Notes: generated from the sequence alone by a model not told the origin. 64,000 nucleotides of DNA from Aquila chrysaetos chrysaetos (GCF_900496995.4 NC_044009.1:53909005-53973004); one strand, 5' to 3'; numbered from the stretch's first letter, positions 13,714 to 26,398 are shown. Numbers and translations are program-made.

Positions 13714-16700
13714 GTAATTTGCTGTTCTGGAAGACTCTGTTTTACAGAGTAATCATGTTATCCAACAGGTCCTTTTTATACTGTAATTTTTAAGACCAAA
13801 GAGTTGTTGCATTCTGTAAATTACTTATAGTTCTATCACTTAGGCAGCTTTTGCATATTTTTTTTTCCATTTTCTAAAAATATGAAAAGTACGAAGTTAG
13901 TCACTAAGAGGTGCTAACTATAATGGCTAGTGGTTACATTTTGCTTGGTTTTTTTATAAATTACAATCATTGCACTTTTCCCCTATTACTGCAATTTTTG
14001 TATTGTGTGTAGGGCTTATGAATATTATTTAGCAAAAAAATTTTGCATTTTGTGATTCTTTATTGTTGTATACATTTTAAAAATTACATTTGTATATGCA
14101 TACATATCAGTAAAGAAGCGTTTGACTATTCCCTTTGTGGATTTCTCAAACAGCAGTACGAAGGAAAAAAAATGTATTTGGAATAATAAAAGGCAAAACT
14201 AAAATATCTGAAAGAGAATTGAAGGGCCGGGGGTAGTATATGAGCTATTTTTGTTCATTTGCAGGTTTGTTTATAATTTTAATTAATTAGATTTCAAATT
14301 GTGTTCCATCAAACAGCAGAGTAAGGCCGTTGTGTTTAAACAGAACTGGAATTGCTTTTTATTTGCTGGTAACCCTTCTAAACTTCAGAATATTTTCATA
14401 AACTATTTTGTTGTTCATTGGGTTGTTTTTCAAGATGACGAGTTTTACACTGCTTTTGAACATCGGGTTGTGCTAGCGTGGTAGTGCAAACACGATGTCT
14501 AGAGAGAAAGCACCTCTGTGGACAGGCATGGTGACATGTTTTTTAGCAGCAGTACCATTTTCAGTGTGCATCCAGGCACAGTCCAAGCTTCAGGTTTTGC
14601 AGTACAGTGGCCTTGAAGGCAAATATTTGTCTACATCCTTTGCTGCTTATTCTGAAGCACAGTGTGGCCTTTTCCTTTCCCTACACCCTAATTTATGCAT
14701 TTGTACTTCTGTCTGTGTAGCACTATTACAAAAGTTCATGAGGCTGCACCACAGAACAGGTCACTGAATGGATCCAATTTAAAAAAGAGGCAACAAAGGC
14801 TATTTCTAGCACAGACAAGCTCAGCAATCTGTTCTACAGTGCATACAAACCATAGATTTGAACTTGTACAACAGAGGGCTTGGAATGGAAAAGTCTGTGG
14901 GAAGGGGGTTCTACTTATGGCCGTTTTTGTCAGTGAGTCAATGATATCTTGAAATTGCAGTTTTGAATCATATTTTTATAAGAATTGGGTGTCTGTTGTT
15001 GCCCAAAATGGTATGTTTGCTTTTAACTTCTCAAAGTCAATTATCAATCAGCTGTATAAAAAAAAAACTTCTGCAAACTACCTAATAAAATGATTGTACG
15101 TATGTCTGTCTGTGAATACAGTGTTCCTTTTTCATTTCAACCCCTTAGGAATCTAAGCTCCGCCGGTGAAGAAGCCCGGAAGCAGATGAGGTCTTGCGAA
15201 GGGCTGGTTGATTCACTGCTATACGTGATCCACACGTGTGTGAACACATCCGATTATGACAGCAAGGTGTGTGCACATTTCCTCTGACTGATTTTTAGTG
15301 CTAAGCTGTATGTCTGATAGGATCTTTTGGGTCTTGTGTAGTATAATTTAGCACTGTGATGTGCTTAGCTCAACTGATCTTTTCTCCCAATCCCAGTTCT
15401 CTGATGCACAATCAAATTCTGTTGCATAATACAGTGTAACTTGTTCTGTGCTTTTCATTCAGTGCTGAAGTATCCATTCCTTAATAAATTAATAATAAGC
15501 CTTTGTGCTTTTCATTGTCAGAATACTAAAAACTAAGCCACTATAGTAATTTCTACTATTAGAAATATTTTCATATTTGAGGATATCAGGAGAGAGATTG
15601 CAGTTTTCCCAGAGAAACAGACAAAGCAATGCCCAAGGCCCAGAACTAGAATTTGGTGCTTGTGCTCTAAATGCCTTTTCACCTTCACCTGATTTGTTTG
15701 GTTTGCTTTATCACTATGTAAGAAAGTAACCGATTACGTGGCATCTTTCTGGTTTGGTTTCAGACAGTGGAAAACTGTGTGTGTACCTTGAGAAACCTTT
15801 CTTACCGTTTGGAACTGGAGGTACCTCAGGCACGTCTGCTAGGAATCAATGAATTGGATGACTTGTTAGGAAAAGAATCGCCTAGCAAAGATTCAGAGCC
15901 AAGTTGCTGGGGGAAAAAAAAGAAGAAGAAAAAAAAAACTTCACAGGAGGATCAGGTTTGCTGTTTTCCTCGTATTACAAATATATGAACTGTAGTTTAA
16001 CTAATGATGGCAGGGAGTACATAGCTTGAAGAAAAACTGTCATATGTTTAATGAAAATACAGAGGTTTCATGTAGTTACAAATATCTGTTCATTTCTCAG
16101 TGGGATGGAGTTGGCCCTATACCAGGATTTTCCAAGTCTCCTAAAGGGGTGGAAATGCTATGGCACCCATCTGTGGTAAAGCCGTACCTAACGCTTCTAG
16201 CAGAAAGCTCCAATCCAGCTACTCTAGAGGGCTCTGCAGGATCTCTCCAGAATCTTTCTGCGGGCAACTGGAAGGTATGTGAATTCCTACTCTGCCTCCT
16301 ATCGTTGTATTTTAGCTGGGTTTTTCAATAAGATATTGGAATGTGTTTGGAAGGAACATCTCATTTTCTAGTATGCATCTGAGTATTTCTCTCTAGTGTA
16401 TATCATTAGTGCTTATGTGCTGCAGTAATGTTATTTCCACAGCGAAAAGTAACGACAGAGATCGTAGACAGGAAGACCAATATGGAAACTGGCCTTGAAA
16501 TTGGTACCATTTATTTTAGCTGAACAGAAGAAGCTTTTTTCCAGTGCGTATTAGGTCAAAATAATCTTCTGGCAGCTTCTAGCTGTGAGTTCTGGTAGGA
16601 AGGTACTGTCAAAATAAGACCAGCTTAAATAAATTGTTTGTATTTGCTTTATTATTTGTATTATTTATTTCCATACATTCTTGCTTGAGGCCCTTGCATA

Positions 16701-19700
16701 CAATATGTTACGAAAGCACCACATGAGAACACTTTATTAACGTTACGTGTTTGTCATGGAGAGATTAAAACCAAAACAAACATTAATTGCTTCCTTTGCT
16801 TGTAGAAAAACAGCTAAGACACTTTCATTTTATGACCATTATAAAATTGGTCTTAGAAAAAAGAAAAAAAAGGGGGCAAACCCAAAAAAACCTGTTCCCT
16901 TTTCAATAACTTGTCATCTATTAAGGTATCTTATCTGTTAGACCACTTTTTTTAAACATTGCTTTGTAAGAGGAATGAGTGAAAAACAGAGCCAACCCTT
17001 TATAATGATAGAAAAGATACGCATTTAACATGTCATCCTGTCTTTGGAAAACGTCCCCTAACATACTTAAGAATTACAATCTAGTAAGAGATTATTTCCG
17101 TCAGAGTGTTGTAGTAGATTTGTGACTAACGAGTTTTTTTATAGTTCGCAGCATACATTCGAGCTGCTGTAAGAAAAGAAAAAGGACTACCAATCCTTGT
17201 GGAGCTGCTGAGAATGGATAATGATAGAGTTGTTTCATCTGTGGCAACTGCCTTAAGAAATATGGCATTAGACGTTCGTAATAAGGAGCTTATTGGTAGG
17301 TACAGAACTGTACTGAAGAAAGCACGATCACCAACCTGTCAGACCTTGTATTGAAAAAATACTAGGATGAGATTCTACCAGTAAAAATAGCATACTTGAT
17401 TTTACTGTATCATGTCAGTTGTGTCACAGAAATTAATCTTTTTGACAGCAGTAGCTTTTCAGAGTAATATTGACATTTTAGTTTGCCTTTAGCCATCTTG
17501 CATGGCAATCTCTTTACAAAGGATGGAAGCCACCTCAGCTAAACTAAACTGGACAGGAAACTGTCAGTACAAAACATGATGGAAAACACAACTCTGCTTC
17601 CTTGGAGCTGAACGGTAACCTTCTCAGAGGGTTTCAAGGTCCCTTACATATTTAAGAGGATAGGACAGTACATGCTGCCAGTACATCAGTAAATACTTTA
17701 TTTAATAGTATTGGACAGGGAGAGAGGGAAGAAATCCTCTCCTAGTAAAATATTTCCATGAAAACCCAGATATAGAGCTGAATTAAGTCTTTGCTGAATT
17801 AAGTAATCAGCAAGGGTGCTTTCTAGAAAAACATAATGTTTCCCTTTTGTCAATTTTCATATTTAATACTTTAAGCATTCATCTGTGCCTTTCTCTTCTA
17901 GCATTTAAAAAAAACCACAAACAACATTTTTCCTGCCTTGATGAGGAATCTCGGTCTATTATGGCAAGTGTTGAACATGCCTCATGCTCAGCTTCAGACT
18001 GCTGCAGCCTAAATGAACCCTGCTAGCACATGTCATGATCTAAAAAAGTTTCATTTTTGTTACAGAAGCATTTTCTGTGTTGTAGACCAGTGGCATAAGT
18101 ATATGAAAACTATTTATACAGATAAGAGTATCATTATTCTCAAAAAGATAAATGCAGGTGAACACAATTTTATTATATATTTCTGAAGCTTCTCTATCTT
18201 GGATGTTCAGAACATGTTTTCTTGCAGTGTAGGTATTACATAAGAAATTAGTAAAAAGAAAATGCTGTTCTATAGCACCAGCCATATACAGGTCATACTC
18301 ACGTGATACTCTCTTTTCAGGACTCTCCCCCCCCCCCCCGCCTTCCTGGCAGAACTTTTCAGTTCAGGAATGCACCTCCACCTGTTCCCTCTCCCTGTCA
18401 GAGCTTTAACTATGAAAGAATTATTGGCTTTCCAGATACACTCTGAAACTAATCTTTGTATAAAATATTTTGAGACATGAAGTGAGTCTCCCCATGCTAG
18501 TAATCTATTTTATGCAACTTTACTGCTGTTGGTAGGGGCAGAAATAATGGGTTTACATGGTCTAAACTCTGAAGAAAGTAAGAGACTGGGGGCTCTGACA
18601 AATAACAATATGAATTGGTATATGCAAACATGTGTTGATGAGCTTGCTGAAAGATTGGCAGTGACAGGGTACTACTGTATACAGCATTGTTGGTGATAGT
18701 TTTCCAGTGTGTTTGAAAAGTTGTTCCTTTTGTTTGTGGAATTCCTTTTTGGATGTTTTTTTTTTTCTCCCCTCAGGCACATTATGCAAATAGATAGCTA
18801 ATGGCTTTGTGTAAAGCTTACTTATTATTCACTGTTATGTACAAATACATGTCTTCAATAAAATCAATTAATCATTCAATTAACAGCATAGCCTAAACAG
18901 GTAAAAAAAAGAAAGTACCTTAGCATTAATTAATTTCTGTTGTCTGCAGTGTGATTATTCCTGTGCATCAGTCAGTAATTGAAGACTGAAAAAGCTGAGA
19001 TCTGATCTGTTCTGGGTAACAAATAAGGTGAACAGAATGTCTGAAAGAAAAAAATTCTAAGTTACTGTAAGGATTTCTTTAACCCTCCCATAAATGAAGC
19101 CTAGGAAAATGCAGCACTCCTTCAATCATAATAGCATAACATTTTTCCTTGAATGATTCTGATTTCTCCAAATAATTCTTGTTTACAAATGCTCCTGTTC
19201 TAAAGCAAAAATGCAACTTCTCACATTAAGATAAAAGGAAGAAAAAAAATTCAAAAATTGATCTCTAGTCTCTCTTGACTCTGTGTAAAATATGAGTCCT
19301 TGGAAGGTTTCCATGGTTTTGATTCTGTTTCTTTTTATTGTTTTCAGATGCAGTTTTGTGATGAGTCCTATGATTTCAAATCTTAAGTACCAAAATGTAT
19401 TTTTTTACTTTGTTCTGTTGATGGGTTTTTATAGGTAAATATGCTATGCGAGATCTGGTTAATCGACTCCCAGGAGGCAATGGTCCAAGCATATTGTCTG
19501 ATGAGACTGTAGCAGCAATCTGCTGTGCTTTGCATGAGGTCACTAGTAAAAACATGGAAAATGCCAAAGCCCTTGCTGATACTGGAGGAATAGAAAAGCT
19601 GGTGAACATAACAAAAGGAAGAGGTGACAGGCAAGTAGGCAACAAAGTTCATACCTAAACTGTTTCTCTGTTCCATTAAAAATGCTTAAGAATGCAGGAA

Positions 19701-22700
19701 ATGTTTTTTTGAGTAAAAAAAAAAAAAAAAAAAAAAAAGTGTCTGCCGTTGCAGTCCTGATCCGAGTAGCTAAAAAGTCTGAATCACACTGGGAAAGAAG
19801 AGGCAGTTGCTCCCACCATTCTCACGCAGTGTATTCTCTATCTAAAGCTATTGGAGACTTTTCCAGTTGCATGCAGTAATCACATTAATGGGGTCTATTC
19901 AGGTTAAACGGTATTTAAAAAAAAAAAAAAAGATTAATAGAATATTTAGAGCTTTTCAAAGTCAGAATACGTTGCACCTTTGTCAGGATGTATCGCAATA
20001 GCTGTTAATTGTACCTAGCATGGCCATTTGGTGGGTTGTAAGGAGAGCTTGGCCTACCAAGCAGCTTACCTAGCCAGTGGGGTTTCCTTCAATAGGATTG
20101 CAAAGCAAGTGTTGGCTGAGAAGACCTGGCTCTCTGCAGGCTTACTCAGGTATGGCTGCGGCAAGCCCTGTGCTAGGGCTTTTGTTAGCAGAGTTCAGCG
20201 CTGGGTTTGATCGGGCATTGCGTTTGTTTAGTAGCAACAAAACCTTTCAGAACTGGACAGCTGAGCGCCAAGGAACAGGAACATGTGGTGGCTCCTGAGT
20301 CGTGCAGGGTCAGCAGACCCCATCTGGCTTTGATCAGCATCGCTGCTCTGTACTCCTTAGCAATATGACTGATGCAAATCATATTAGCATCTTGTATAAA
20401 CCAGGATATCACAGATCTCCTTCCTATGGATAGCAGAAAGCTGATTATATAGCCAGACCTGTGTACTGTTCTCAGTGTTGGCTTGGATGGTAAAGGGGAG
20501 AAAAGGATTTCTTCTCACAGGAGTTGGTCAGTGTAAATTAAACATACCACGTTTTCAACAAAGTCTTTGTCTCAAAAGGAACAGGGCTATATTTTGAGTA
20601 TCCACAATTTATAATACTTTATATGTTCAAGGAACACAGATTCATTTCAACTGCAGGTGTGAATGCAGTGATCCTTTATATGACTTCATTGGTCTGTGGA
20701 GACAATGTGTAAAGTTGCATCTGCACTTACATTTATGAGACAACAGGGTACACTAAAATCTTGTGAACATACTAAGAGTGTCTACTCATTGATTAACACT
20801 ATTGCCTGCAATTTTTTTTCAGTCTTTTCTTTCAAAAACTGTGTTTAGATGAATCTTCACAGTGACAGAAAGAGGCATACGTTTAACACAGATGTCATGC
20901 TGCCGCATGTAGTGTCAAATCAGTACTTCAGTACCACTATCAGCTTATGACCATTTCTCTTTAAAAAGAAAGCATGATTTTATTTTGAATAACAGCTAGA
21001 GCAATTTTCCTGGCCTTGCTCTTGAGAGTGGAAAAGTGTTTTCCCAACCAATAAAAGTTTTCAGTAGCACAACACAGAACTGAGAACAAAGTCTCACTAT
21101 GAGGATGGCTGGAGGCTTTTAATACCAGCTCTTTTTCATTTGTTTCTTCCTTTTCCACAGTTAGGAATTTTGTACAATGATTTAAAGTATGTAGTCCAGT
21201 TTTTATGAAATGCACGAAATAGAATGTTTCTTTTCATGATTTTTAATTCTTGCAGACAATGACAGTAGCTATTTCAGCCCTTCTATCTGCATTCCTCACA
21301 TGGGTGACCTGAAGAGAAAATTTCTAGGCTGGAGAGGGAAATGATTGTCATGCTTACTCATGTTCTGCTCCAGCCTTTTGATGAGGCTGCTGACAGAGCT
21401 GTGTTCACGCTGTGGTAATGCAGGCATGCATTATTGAGACCTGGAGAGATGACCTGAGTTGCTTCGCAGCATCAAGGTTTAGGCTATTATGCAGCTTAGG
21501 AACATTGTTCTTTTTAAGTGGAATTAAGTGGCTTTCTAATAATGTAATATTCTTTACTTCCTTAGATCGTCACTGAAAGTTGTCAAGGCAGCCGCCCAGG
21601 TACTGAATACATTATGGCAATACCGAGATCTCCGTAGTATTTATAAAAAGGTAAATTACAAAATTAGCCTACACTGGAAAACAGTTCTACAAAAACTCCT
21701 AATTTAATGAAAAGCAATTTATTTTGATGACTTTTTTCTTTTTGCCACTCCACAGGATGGATGGAATCAAAGTCATTTTATTACACCAGTGTCAACACTA
21801 GAGCGAGAGAGATTCAAATCACATCCTTCTTTATCAACAACAAATCAACAGATGTCACCTGTCATACAGTCAGGTCAGTCAAGAAATGCAAAGAGATTTA
21901 CTAAAGGGGTACCTGGTATCCCATTTTTTTAAACTCAAATAGCCTCCCAGTTTACTACTAATTCTATCTAAAACACAGAGGTCATGCTGTCTCTCCTCTG
22001 TATTTAAACAAAAGTACTTCACGTACTCTGAATGTTACCTTAGCTGTTACTGTTGGCAGGCTTCAGATTCCACAGGATTTGTGGATGTCTCTACATAATG
22101 TTTTCATTTGGATAAGGAGCACTTTTAAGCAAATCTCCCCACTTACTCCTTAATGCAAATCAAACTGCAGTCTCAGAATGTGTGAATGGTATTCCTTTTG
22201 GATGAAACTGTATCAGATGGTGTGCTTCAAGACCACTGATGTACTCCAACTGCTAATGGGTATTCAGTTCCTGAGACCAGGTTAGACTTGGTGCTAAGTA
22301 AAATCCTCAGAGTACACACCTGGACTTTGTTACCATTTCCCTTTACAAAGCCACTGCTGTGCTGTATGACTTGGCGTTGTAGATGTAGCCTCACGGACCA
22401 CGGGTACTTGATAGCACGGAAAGCAAGAGACCTATTTTCATTCCCAATTATGTAATGTCACATTAGGATGAGCAAGACAAATAGAAAAATCTTACTCCTC
22501 TGGCTCCTCGTTTATTTCTCACCTTTGTTTCTTTAACATCTTCAGTGCTAGGATTTAGATCTTTATGAGGGGGCTGATACAAAACCTACTTGAAGCCTTG
22601 TCTATTGTCTTCAATTGGCATTTTACTTTATCCAATTTACTCTTCTATTTTTATGTGAATAGATCTATGTTAATACTGAGAAATAACTATCTACCATGAC

Positions 22701-25700
22701 TGCTAAAATAAGTGACCAGTTCCTATAATACTCTTGTTTAATTACTTCTTTACTTTACAACCCTCACACATGCCTTCACGACATGGTTGACTTGGAAAAC
22801 AAGGACTCAACCAGGGATTTATTTTCCTACGAGAAGTATACCTGTAGTGTCTTAAGAAGGGAAAGAAAGCATATCTTTCATGCCCAGAGGTCCTCTGAAC
22901 CACCACAGTACAACATACGGGACTGATTCCTTTGCCTAGTGCCATACAACAGCAGACGGCAGTTACCAGTTCTAGAGGGTTTTGTTATTCTGATCTTACT
23001 GTGTTTCCACGTTCCGTTTTCTCCCAGCCCTTCGGGATTCCAAAAGAACGTCCTGACCAGGTATCTTTGTCACTCTCAAACCACGTGATACTGAAGGCAG
23101 TTCTTACTTTTACACCTAGTTGCCAACTTGCACATACTGGCATCAAAACACCACCTTGAATTCACAGACTGTTTAAGCTATGATCTACTGCCAGAGCCAA
23201 AAATACTTTATCAAAATAAGCAATGACAAAGAAGCAAATACAGCTTAGGCTCAGGGAACTGACCAGATTCTACCAAAGTGTAAAAGGATATTCCAATACC
23301 TACTGTCAAATTCTTGTCTCAGCACAGCGCTCGTAGTTCTTTGAACTACAAGTAGGAAGTAAGATGGCCAGCTCTGACATAATATTCAGAGGCTGTTGTA
23401 CTTCAAAGAATGCTTAGTACAAAATCCTAATAGGAAGTGTCTGCTTTTCTGTTCCAGAGCATGAACAAACTTAGACTAGTAAGGTGGAAGTCTGGTGCAA
23501 AGAACGTGTCCGCGGAGGGTACTGTGGTAGCAGCCTTGCTGATCATAGCATGCACAGTAGGCGCATGGTAGAACAGTTACATTTGGCCTGTAACAGTTCT
23601 TGTTTCAGTCACTCAATTACTAACACACGCATTACATTGACCCATGTCATAGTTTTAATGACACCCCCAAATGTAGCGGGTTTAGCCATGAATATGCCAG
23701 GATAGTATCAGTAATTAAACTATCCATAATAACACAAAATTGTGAGATATGATGTAATGGACACAGCTAATGGAAGATATCATTGGTTAGTATTTTGAAG
23801 CAAAATTACTAGAAATTATTTTTAAGTATTTTTCTCCTGTATTACTGGAGCCTTTCTAAGCCAACAAAACCTGAGTGGTCTGTAAAACGGGGAAGATTTA
23901 GCAGAACAAACTTTTTACAACTACAGTAGCAATTCAGCTGTTCACTGTAAGAATATAAAGTAAGTAATCCATTGTTATGATCTTACAGCAGTTGTCAGCC
24001 ACCTGGAGCACAAAATATCCAAGATACTGTTCTTTGATTAGCATGCAGAAGTGTAATACAAGTGTGTACATGGATCACTTCAGCCAGACAGACTGTAAAT
24101 CTTTCCGTCCTGTCCCAAGTGATCAGATGGACTTAAATAGAATCTTTAAGTATAACTTAGATAAAATCATAAACATTAGGAGTATCATCTTCTAAATGCA
24201 AAAATTTAATATGCAAACTGAAATGGGTCTCTTATTTCAGTTGTAAGCAGTATAGAGCAGTCAGTGACTCACCATTAAAGTATAAAATTATAATCTCATG
24301 GTATGTTATTGATAGCTTTTGTCATTGGGGTTCTTCATCCAGGAAGAACTATGTACTAGTTTTGTCTGTTACCCACATCTCTCTCATTTGTTAATCCTTG
24401 AGGAAGGAAGGGGTGAGGAGAGAATACAGAGAAGGTTAGGTATGATGGGAAAGGCTTTTGTTGTATACACTAATAATTTTCCTTTTTTCATCAGTTGGCA
24501 GCACATCCTCATCACCGGCTTTATTAGGAATTAGAGAACCCCGCTCTGAATATGATAGGACGCAACCTTCTATGCAGTATTATAATAACCAAGGCGATAT
24601 CATTACACATAAAGACATATATACTGGTAAGATACCGGTAAAGTGAACTTTTAACTGGAATATGTAAATATTCCTTATATGACGAGTTTATACAATCATA
24701 ATATGGACAGTTGCATTAGCAGGCTTGTTACTACTTAATGTTGTTTTCCATTTTTATTCATTATATTCATTGCACGTGGAACCGAGCAGGTTTTTCATCT
24801 GTCTCTGCTATTTTCTTGAAAATTACACACATTACCAGAATAAGAGATCTGTTTATATACTAGGAGGTGAGGGGTGTTTGGAATTATTTTTATTTAAAAT
24901 CCTATTACAGAAAATTTATTTAACAAATACTAACAAATACTAACAAATACTAACAAATACTAACAAATACTAACAAATACTAACAAATGATAAATCATGA
25001 TAAATCATGATAAATCATGATAAATCATGATAAAATAATAAAATTAAATTAATTATAATTAACAATGATTATTAATGGTAGATACTGGTAGATACTGTGT
25101 GTGCTTGTATATTATAATAATGTAATATTATATTGTTAAATTATACCAAGATTTCATCTTTTCTCTGATCTCCCTTTTCCTTCTTACTGTTTGACACAAG
25201 TCACAAAACAATAGAGATGACAGTGAATGAAGAGAAGGAACTTCCTTGTTTTAAAAGTTATTAGTCTGTAAAACAAAAAACACCAAGACAAAATAGCCGC
25301 TTGGTTTCGGTTTTAACTACTGCTGAGGGACAAAATTTGCCTGTGTATTATTAGTAGATACTAGAATTTGCAGACTTAATTGTTTGGGTGCTACATAATT
25401 TCTTCTAGGTAGAATAGAAGCAAACAGACTTATAGATGAAAGAATAAAGACTGAAGTTTATGCCATAAACTTGTTTTCTCACAGGTTCCAGCAAACCTTC
25501 GCCAATATACATCAGTTCCTATTCCTCACCAGCAAGAGAACAAAATAGACGACTACAGGTGACCCAAAAATTTCATTTTGAAACGACACTGTTAACAAGA
25601 CGCAGCATATAGTGTTTAATGGAACTTGAGTGTACTTCGTAATATTAGAGTGCTTTTTTATAGAGTGTGATCTATAGCACATGGTTAATTTGTTATTGGG

Positions 25701-26398
25701 CATTAGTGTACTTAAACTGACAATTGCTTATGTACTTCTATTAGCTTTGTGGTTTCTTTTTATAGTCACATATTTTAGCATGTTCTTATGGGATCTGAGA
25801 CCACTTTTCTGACTTGATGTGACTTTTTTTTTTTTGGTAGGTAGGTAGGTATGGTCAGGTTCTGTCCTTTCTACTTATGTTCTAAAACTCCTACTTCCAG
25901 AGAGTTACTAGCTTCCCAGTGAATGTAGGAGACACGCAGGCACACTTAGACGTTTTTCCTCCGTTTAGCTTCATTTAAAAATTAGGTACATTTAATGGAG
26001 CTTTGAAACCTATGTTACTGTCATCATTGGTAGAGCTGCACTTATCTTTTTAGGGAAGGGTTCTGTATCACGTGTGTAGGTTTGAGAAACAAGTATTTTC
26101 TCTGCTAATTATATTTTGAAAGCTTATTTTTCTATCATTTTGTCAACAGCATCAGCAATTGTACTACAGTCAAGAAGATACCAACAGAAAAAACTACGAT
26201 GCATACAGATTATACTTGCAGTCCCCACATAGCTATGAAGACCCATATTTTGATGATCGAGTTCACTTTCCTGCTACTTCAGATTACGCAACACAATATG
26301 GACTGAAATCAACCACAAATTATGTAGACTTTTACTCCACCAGACGATCTTCTTATAGAGCAGAACAGTACCCAGGTTCACCTGACTCCTGGGTGTAG
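13530..26398 (+). CDS. PKP4: PKP4 (plakophilin-4 / p0071), 3' eleven exons
   Basis: Plakophilin-4 is a p120/delta-catenin-family armadillo protein that sits at adherens junctions and desmosomes, binds cadherin tails, and affects Rho signalling and cytokinesis. Eleven exons in the window join without a frame break into 556 residues, roughly the C-terminal half of the about 1190-residue family protein. Order: armadillo repeats (motifs [77 protein letters not shown]), with a lysine-rich loop, then a tail rich in Ser, Tyr and Pro ending in DSWV, the PDZ ligand used for Erbin and densin-type partners. The tail separates PKP4 from CTNND2, and the DAPL1 gene downstream confirms it, since DAP, not DAPL1, neighbours CTNND2. 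The 5' half is outside the window. Confidence 0.95.
15149..15266 (+). CDS. PKP4: PKP4 exon B (armadillo)
   Basis: Acceptor ACCCCTTAG, donor AGCAAG/GTGTGT. It continues the split arginine and encodes [18 protein letters not shown] followed by [20 protein letters not shown]. Ends in phase 0. Confidence 0.93.
15764..15955 (+). CDS. PKP4: PKP4 exon C (armadillo plus lysine-rich loop)
   Basis: Acceptor TTGGTTTCAG, donor GATCAG/GTTTGC, exactly 64 codons. It encodes [19 protein letters not shown], then the [17 protein letters not shown] segment, then a run of eight lysines and TSQEDQ. This lysine-rich insert within the armadillo domain is typical of PKP4 and its relatives and acts as a basic, possibly nuclear-targeting or membrane-binding patch. 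Confidence 0.94.
16101..16274 (+). CDS. PKP4: PKP4 exon D (armadillo)
   Basis: Acceptor CATTTCTCAG, donor TGGAAG/GTATGT, 58 codons, phase 0 at both ends. It encodes [20 protein letters not shown] through [20 protein letters not shown] to [10 protein letters not shown]. Confidence 0.94.
17145..17295 (+). CDS. PKP4: PKP4 exon E (armadillo)
   Basis: Acceptor TTTTTTTATAG, donor TTG/GTAGGT. It encodes [20 protein letters not shown], then [20 protein letters not shown], ending one base into a glycine codon. Confidence 0.94.
17296..19434 (+). other. PKP4: PKP4 intron, phase 1
   Basis: AT-rich intron between exons E and F with a C run near 18327-18338 and several A or T runs. I see no exon, RNA gene or recognisable element in it. 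Confidence 0.8.
19435..19630 (+). CDS. PKP4: PKP4 exon F (armadillo), GC donor
   Basis: Acceptor GTTTTTATAG; encodes [17 protein letters not shown] through [19 protein letters not shown] to [11 protein letters not shown]. The exon ends at GACAG followed by GCAAGT, so the donor is GC rather than GT. The reading frame and the conserved join GRGDR-SSLK fix this position. A GT lies four bases further in, but using it would shift the frame. Confidence 0.92.
19631..21565 (+). other. PKP4: PKP4 GC-AG intron
   Basis: The intron begins GCAAGT and ends TTCCTTAG. It contains a 24-base A run at 19715-19738 and a shorter A run near 19917-19931. The 20,000-20,430 stretch is less AT-rich than its surroundings but shows no recognisable element. 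No other gene is seen. Confidence 0.85.
19715..19738. repeat. poly-A run (24 A)
   Basis: Homopolymer just inside the GC-AG intron, 85 bases after the donor. No attached retroposon body is recognised. Confidence 0.85.
21566..21650 (+). CDS. PKP4: PKP4 exon G (end of armadillo domain)
   Basis: Acceptor ACTTCCTTAG, donor AAAAAG/GTAAAT. It encodes [20 protein letters not shown] and DLRSIYKK, the last armadillo helices. Confidence 0.94.
21756..21873 (+). CDS. PKP4: PKP4 exon H (start of C-terminal tail)
   Basis: Acceptor CCACTCCACAG, donor CAG/GTCAGT. It encodes [20 protein letters not shown] and [19 protein letters not shown], ending one base into a valine codon. The intron before it is only 105 bases. 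Confidence 0.93.
21874..24494 (+). other. PKP4: PKP4 intron, phase 1
   Basis: A 2.6-kb intron in the tail-coding part. I looked for a cassette exon, an RNA gene or a mobile element and support none. The open frames on either strand are short and lack consistent splice sites. Confidence 0.8.
24495..24626 (+). CDS. PKP4: PKP4 exon I (132-bp symmetrical tail exon)
   Basis: Acceptor TTTTTTCATCAG, donor ACTG/GTAAGA. It encodes [20 protein letters not shown] and the following segment [13 protein letters not shown]. It is phase 1 at both ends and 132 bases long, so it can be skipped without changing the frame. I recall that mammals have a shorter PKP4 isoform lacking the matching segment. Confidence 0.92.
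24921..25030. repeat. 10-bp minisatellite with unit switch
   Basis: Eleven consecutive 10-base units: six perfect TAACAAATAC, one hybrid TAACAAATGA, then four perfect TAAATCATGA. It lies in the PKP4 intron after exon I. The period is kept exactly across the change of unit. Confidence 0.95.
25485..25558 (+). CDS. PKP4: PKP4 exon J (tail)
   Basis: Acceptor TTTTCTCACAG, donor CTACAG/GTGACC. It encodes [20 protein letters not shown] and NRRLQ. Ends in phase 0. Confidence 0.93.
26150..26398 (+). CDS. PKP4: PKP4 last coding exon, DSWV PDZ ligand
   Basis: Acceptor TTTGTCAACAG; encodes [20 protein letters not shown], then a tyrosine-rich segment with [19 protein letters not shown], ending PGSPDSWV and TAG at 26396-26398. 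The last four residues form the class-type PDZ ligand shared by the delta-catenin subfamily. Confidence 0.96.
   Translation, partial: HQQLYYSQEDTNRKNYDAYRLYLQSPHSYEDPYFDDRVHFPATSDYATQYGLKSTTNYVDFYSTRRSSYRAEQYPGSPDSWV

Noticed and set aside
13530..26398. Assignment of the armadillo gene to CTNND2 instead of PKP4
   Set aside because: The tail ([15 protein letters not shown] to PGSPDSWV) is that of PKP4, and the neighbour is DAPL1 rather than DAP.
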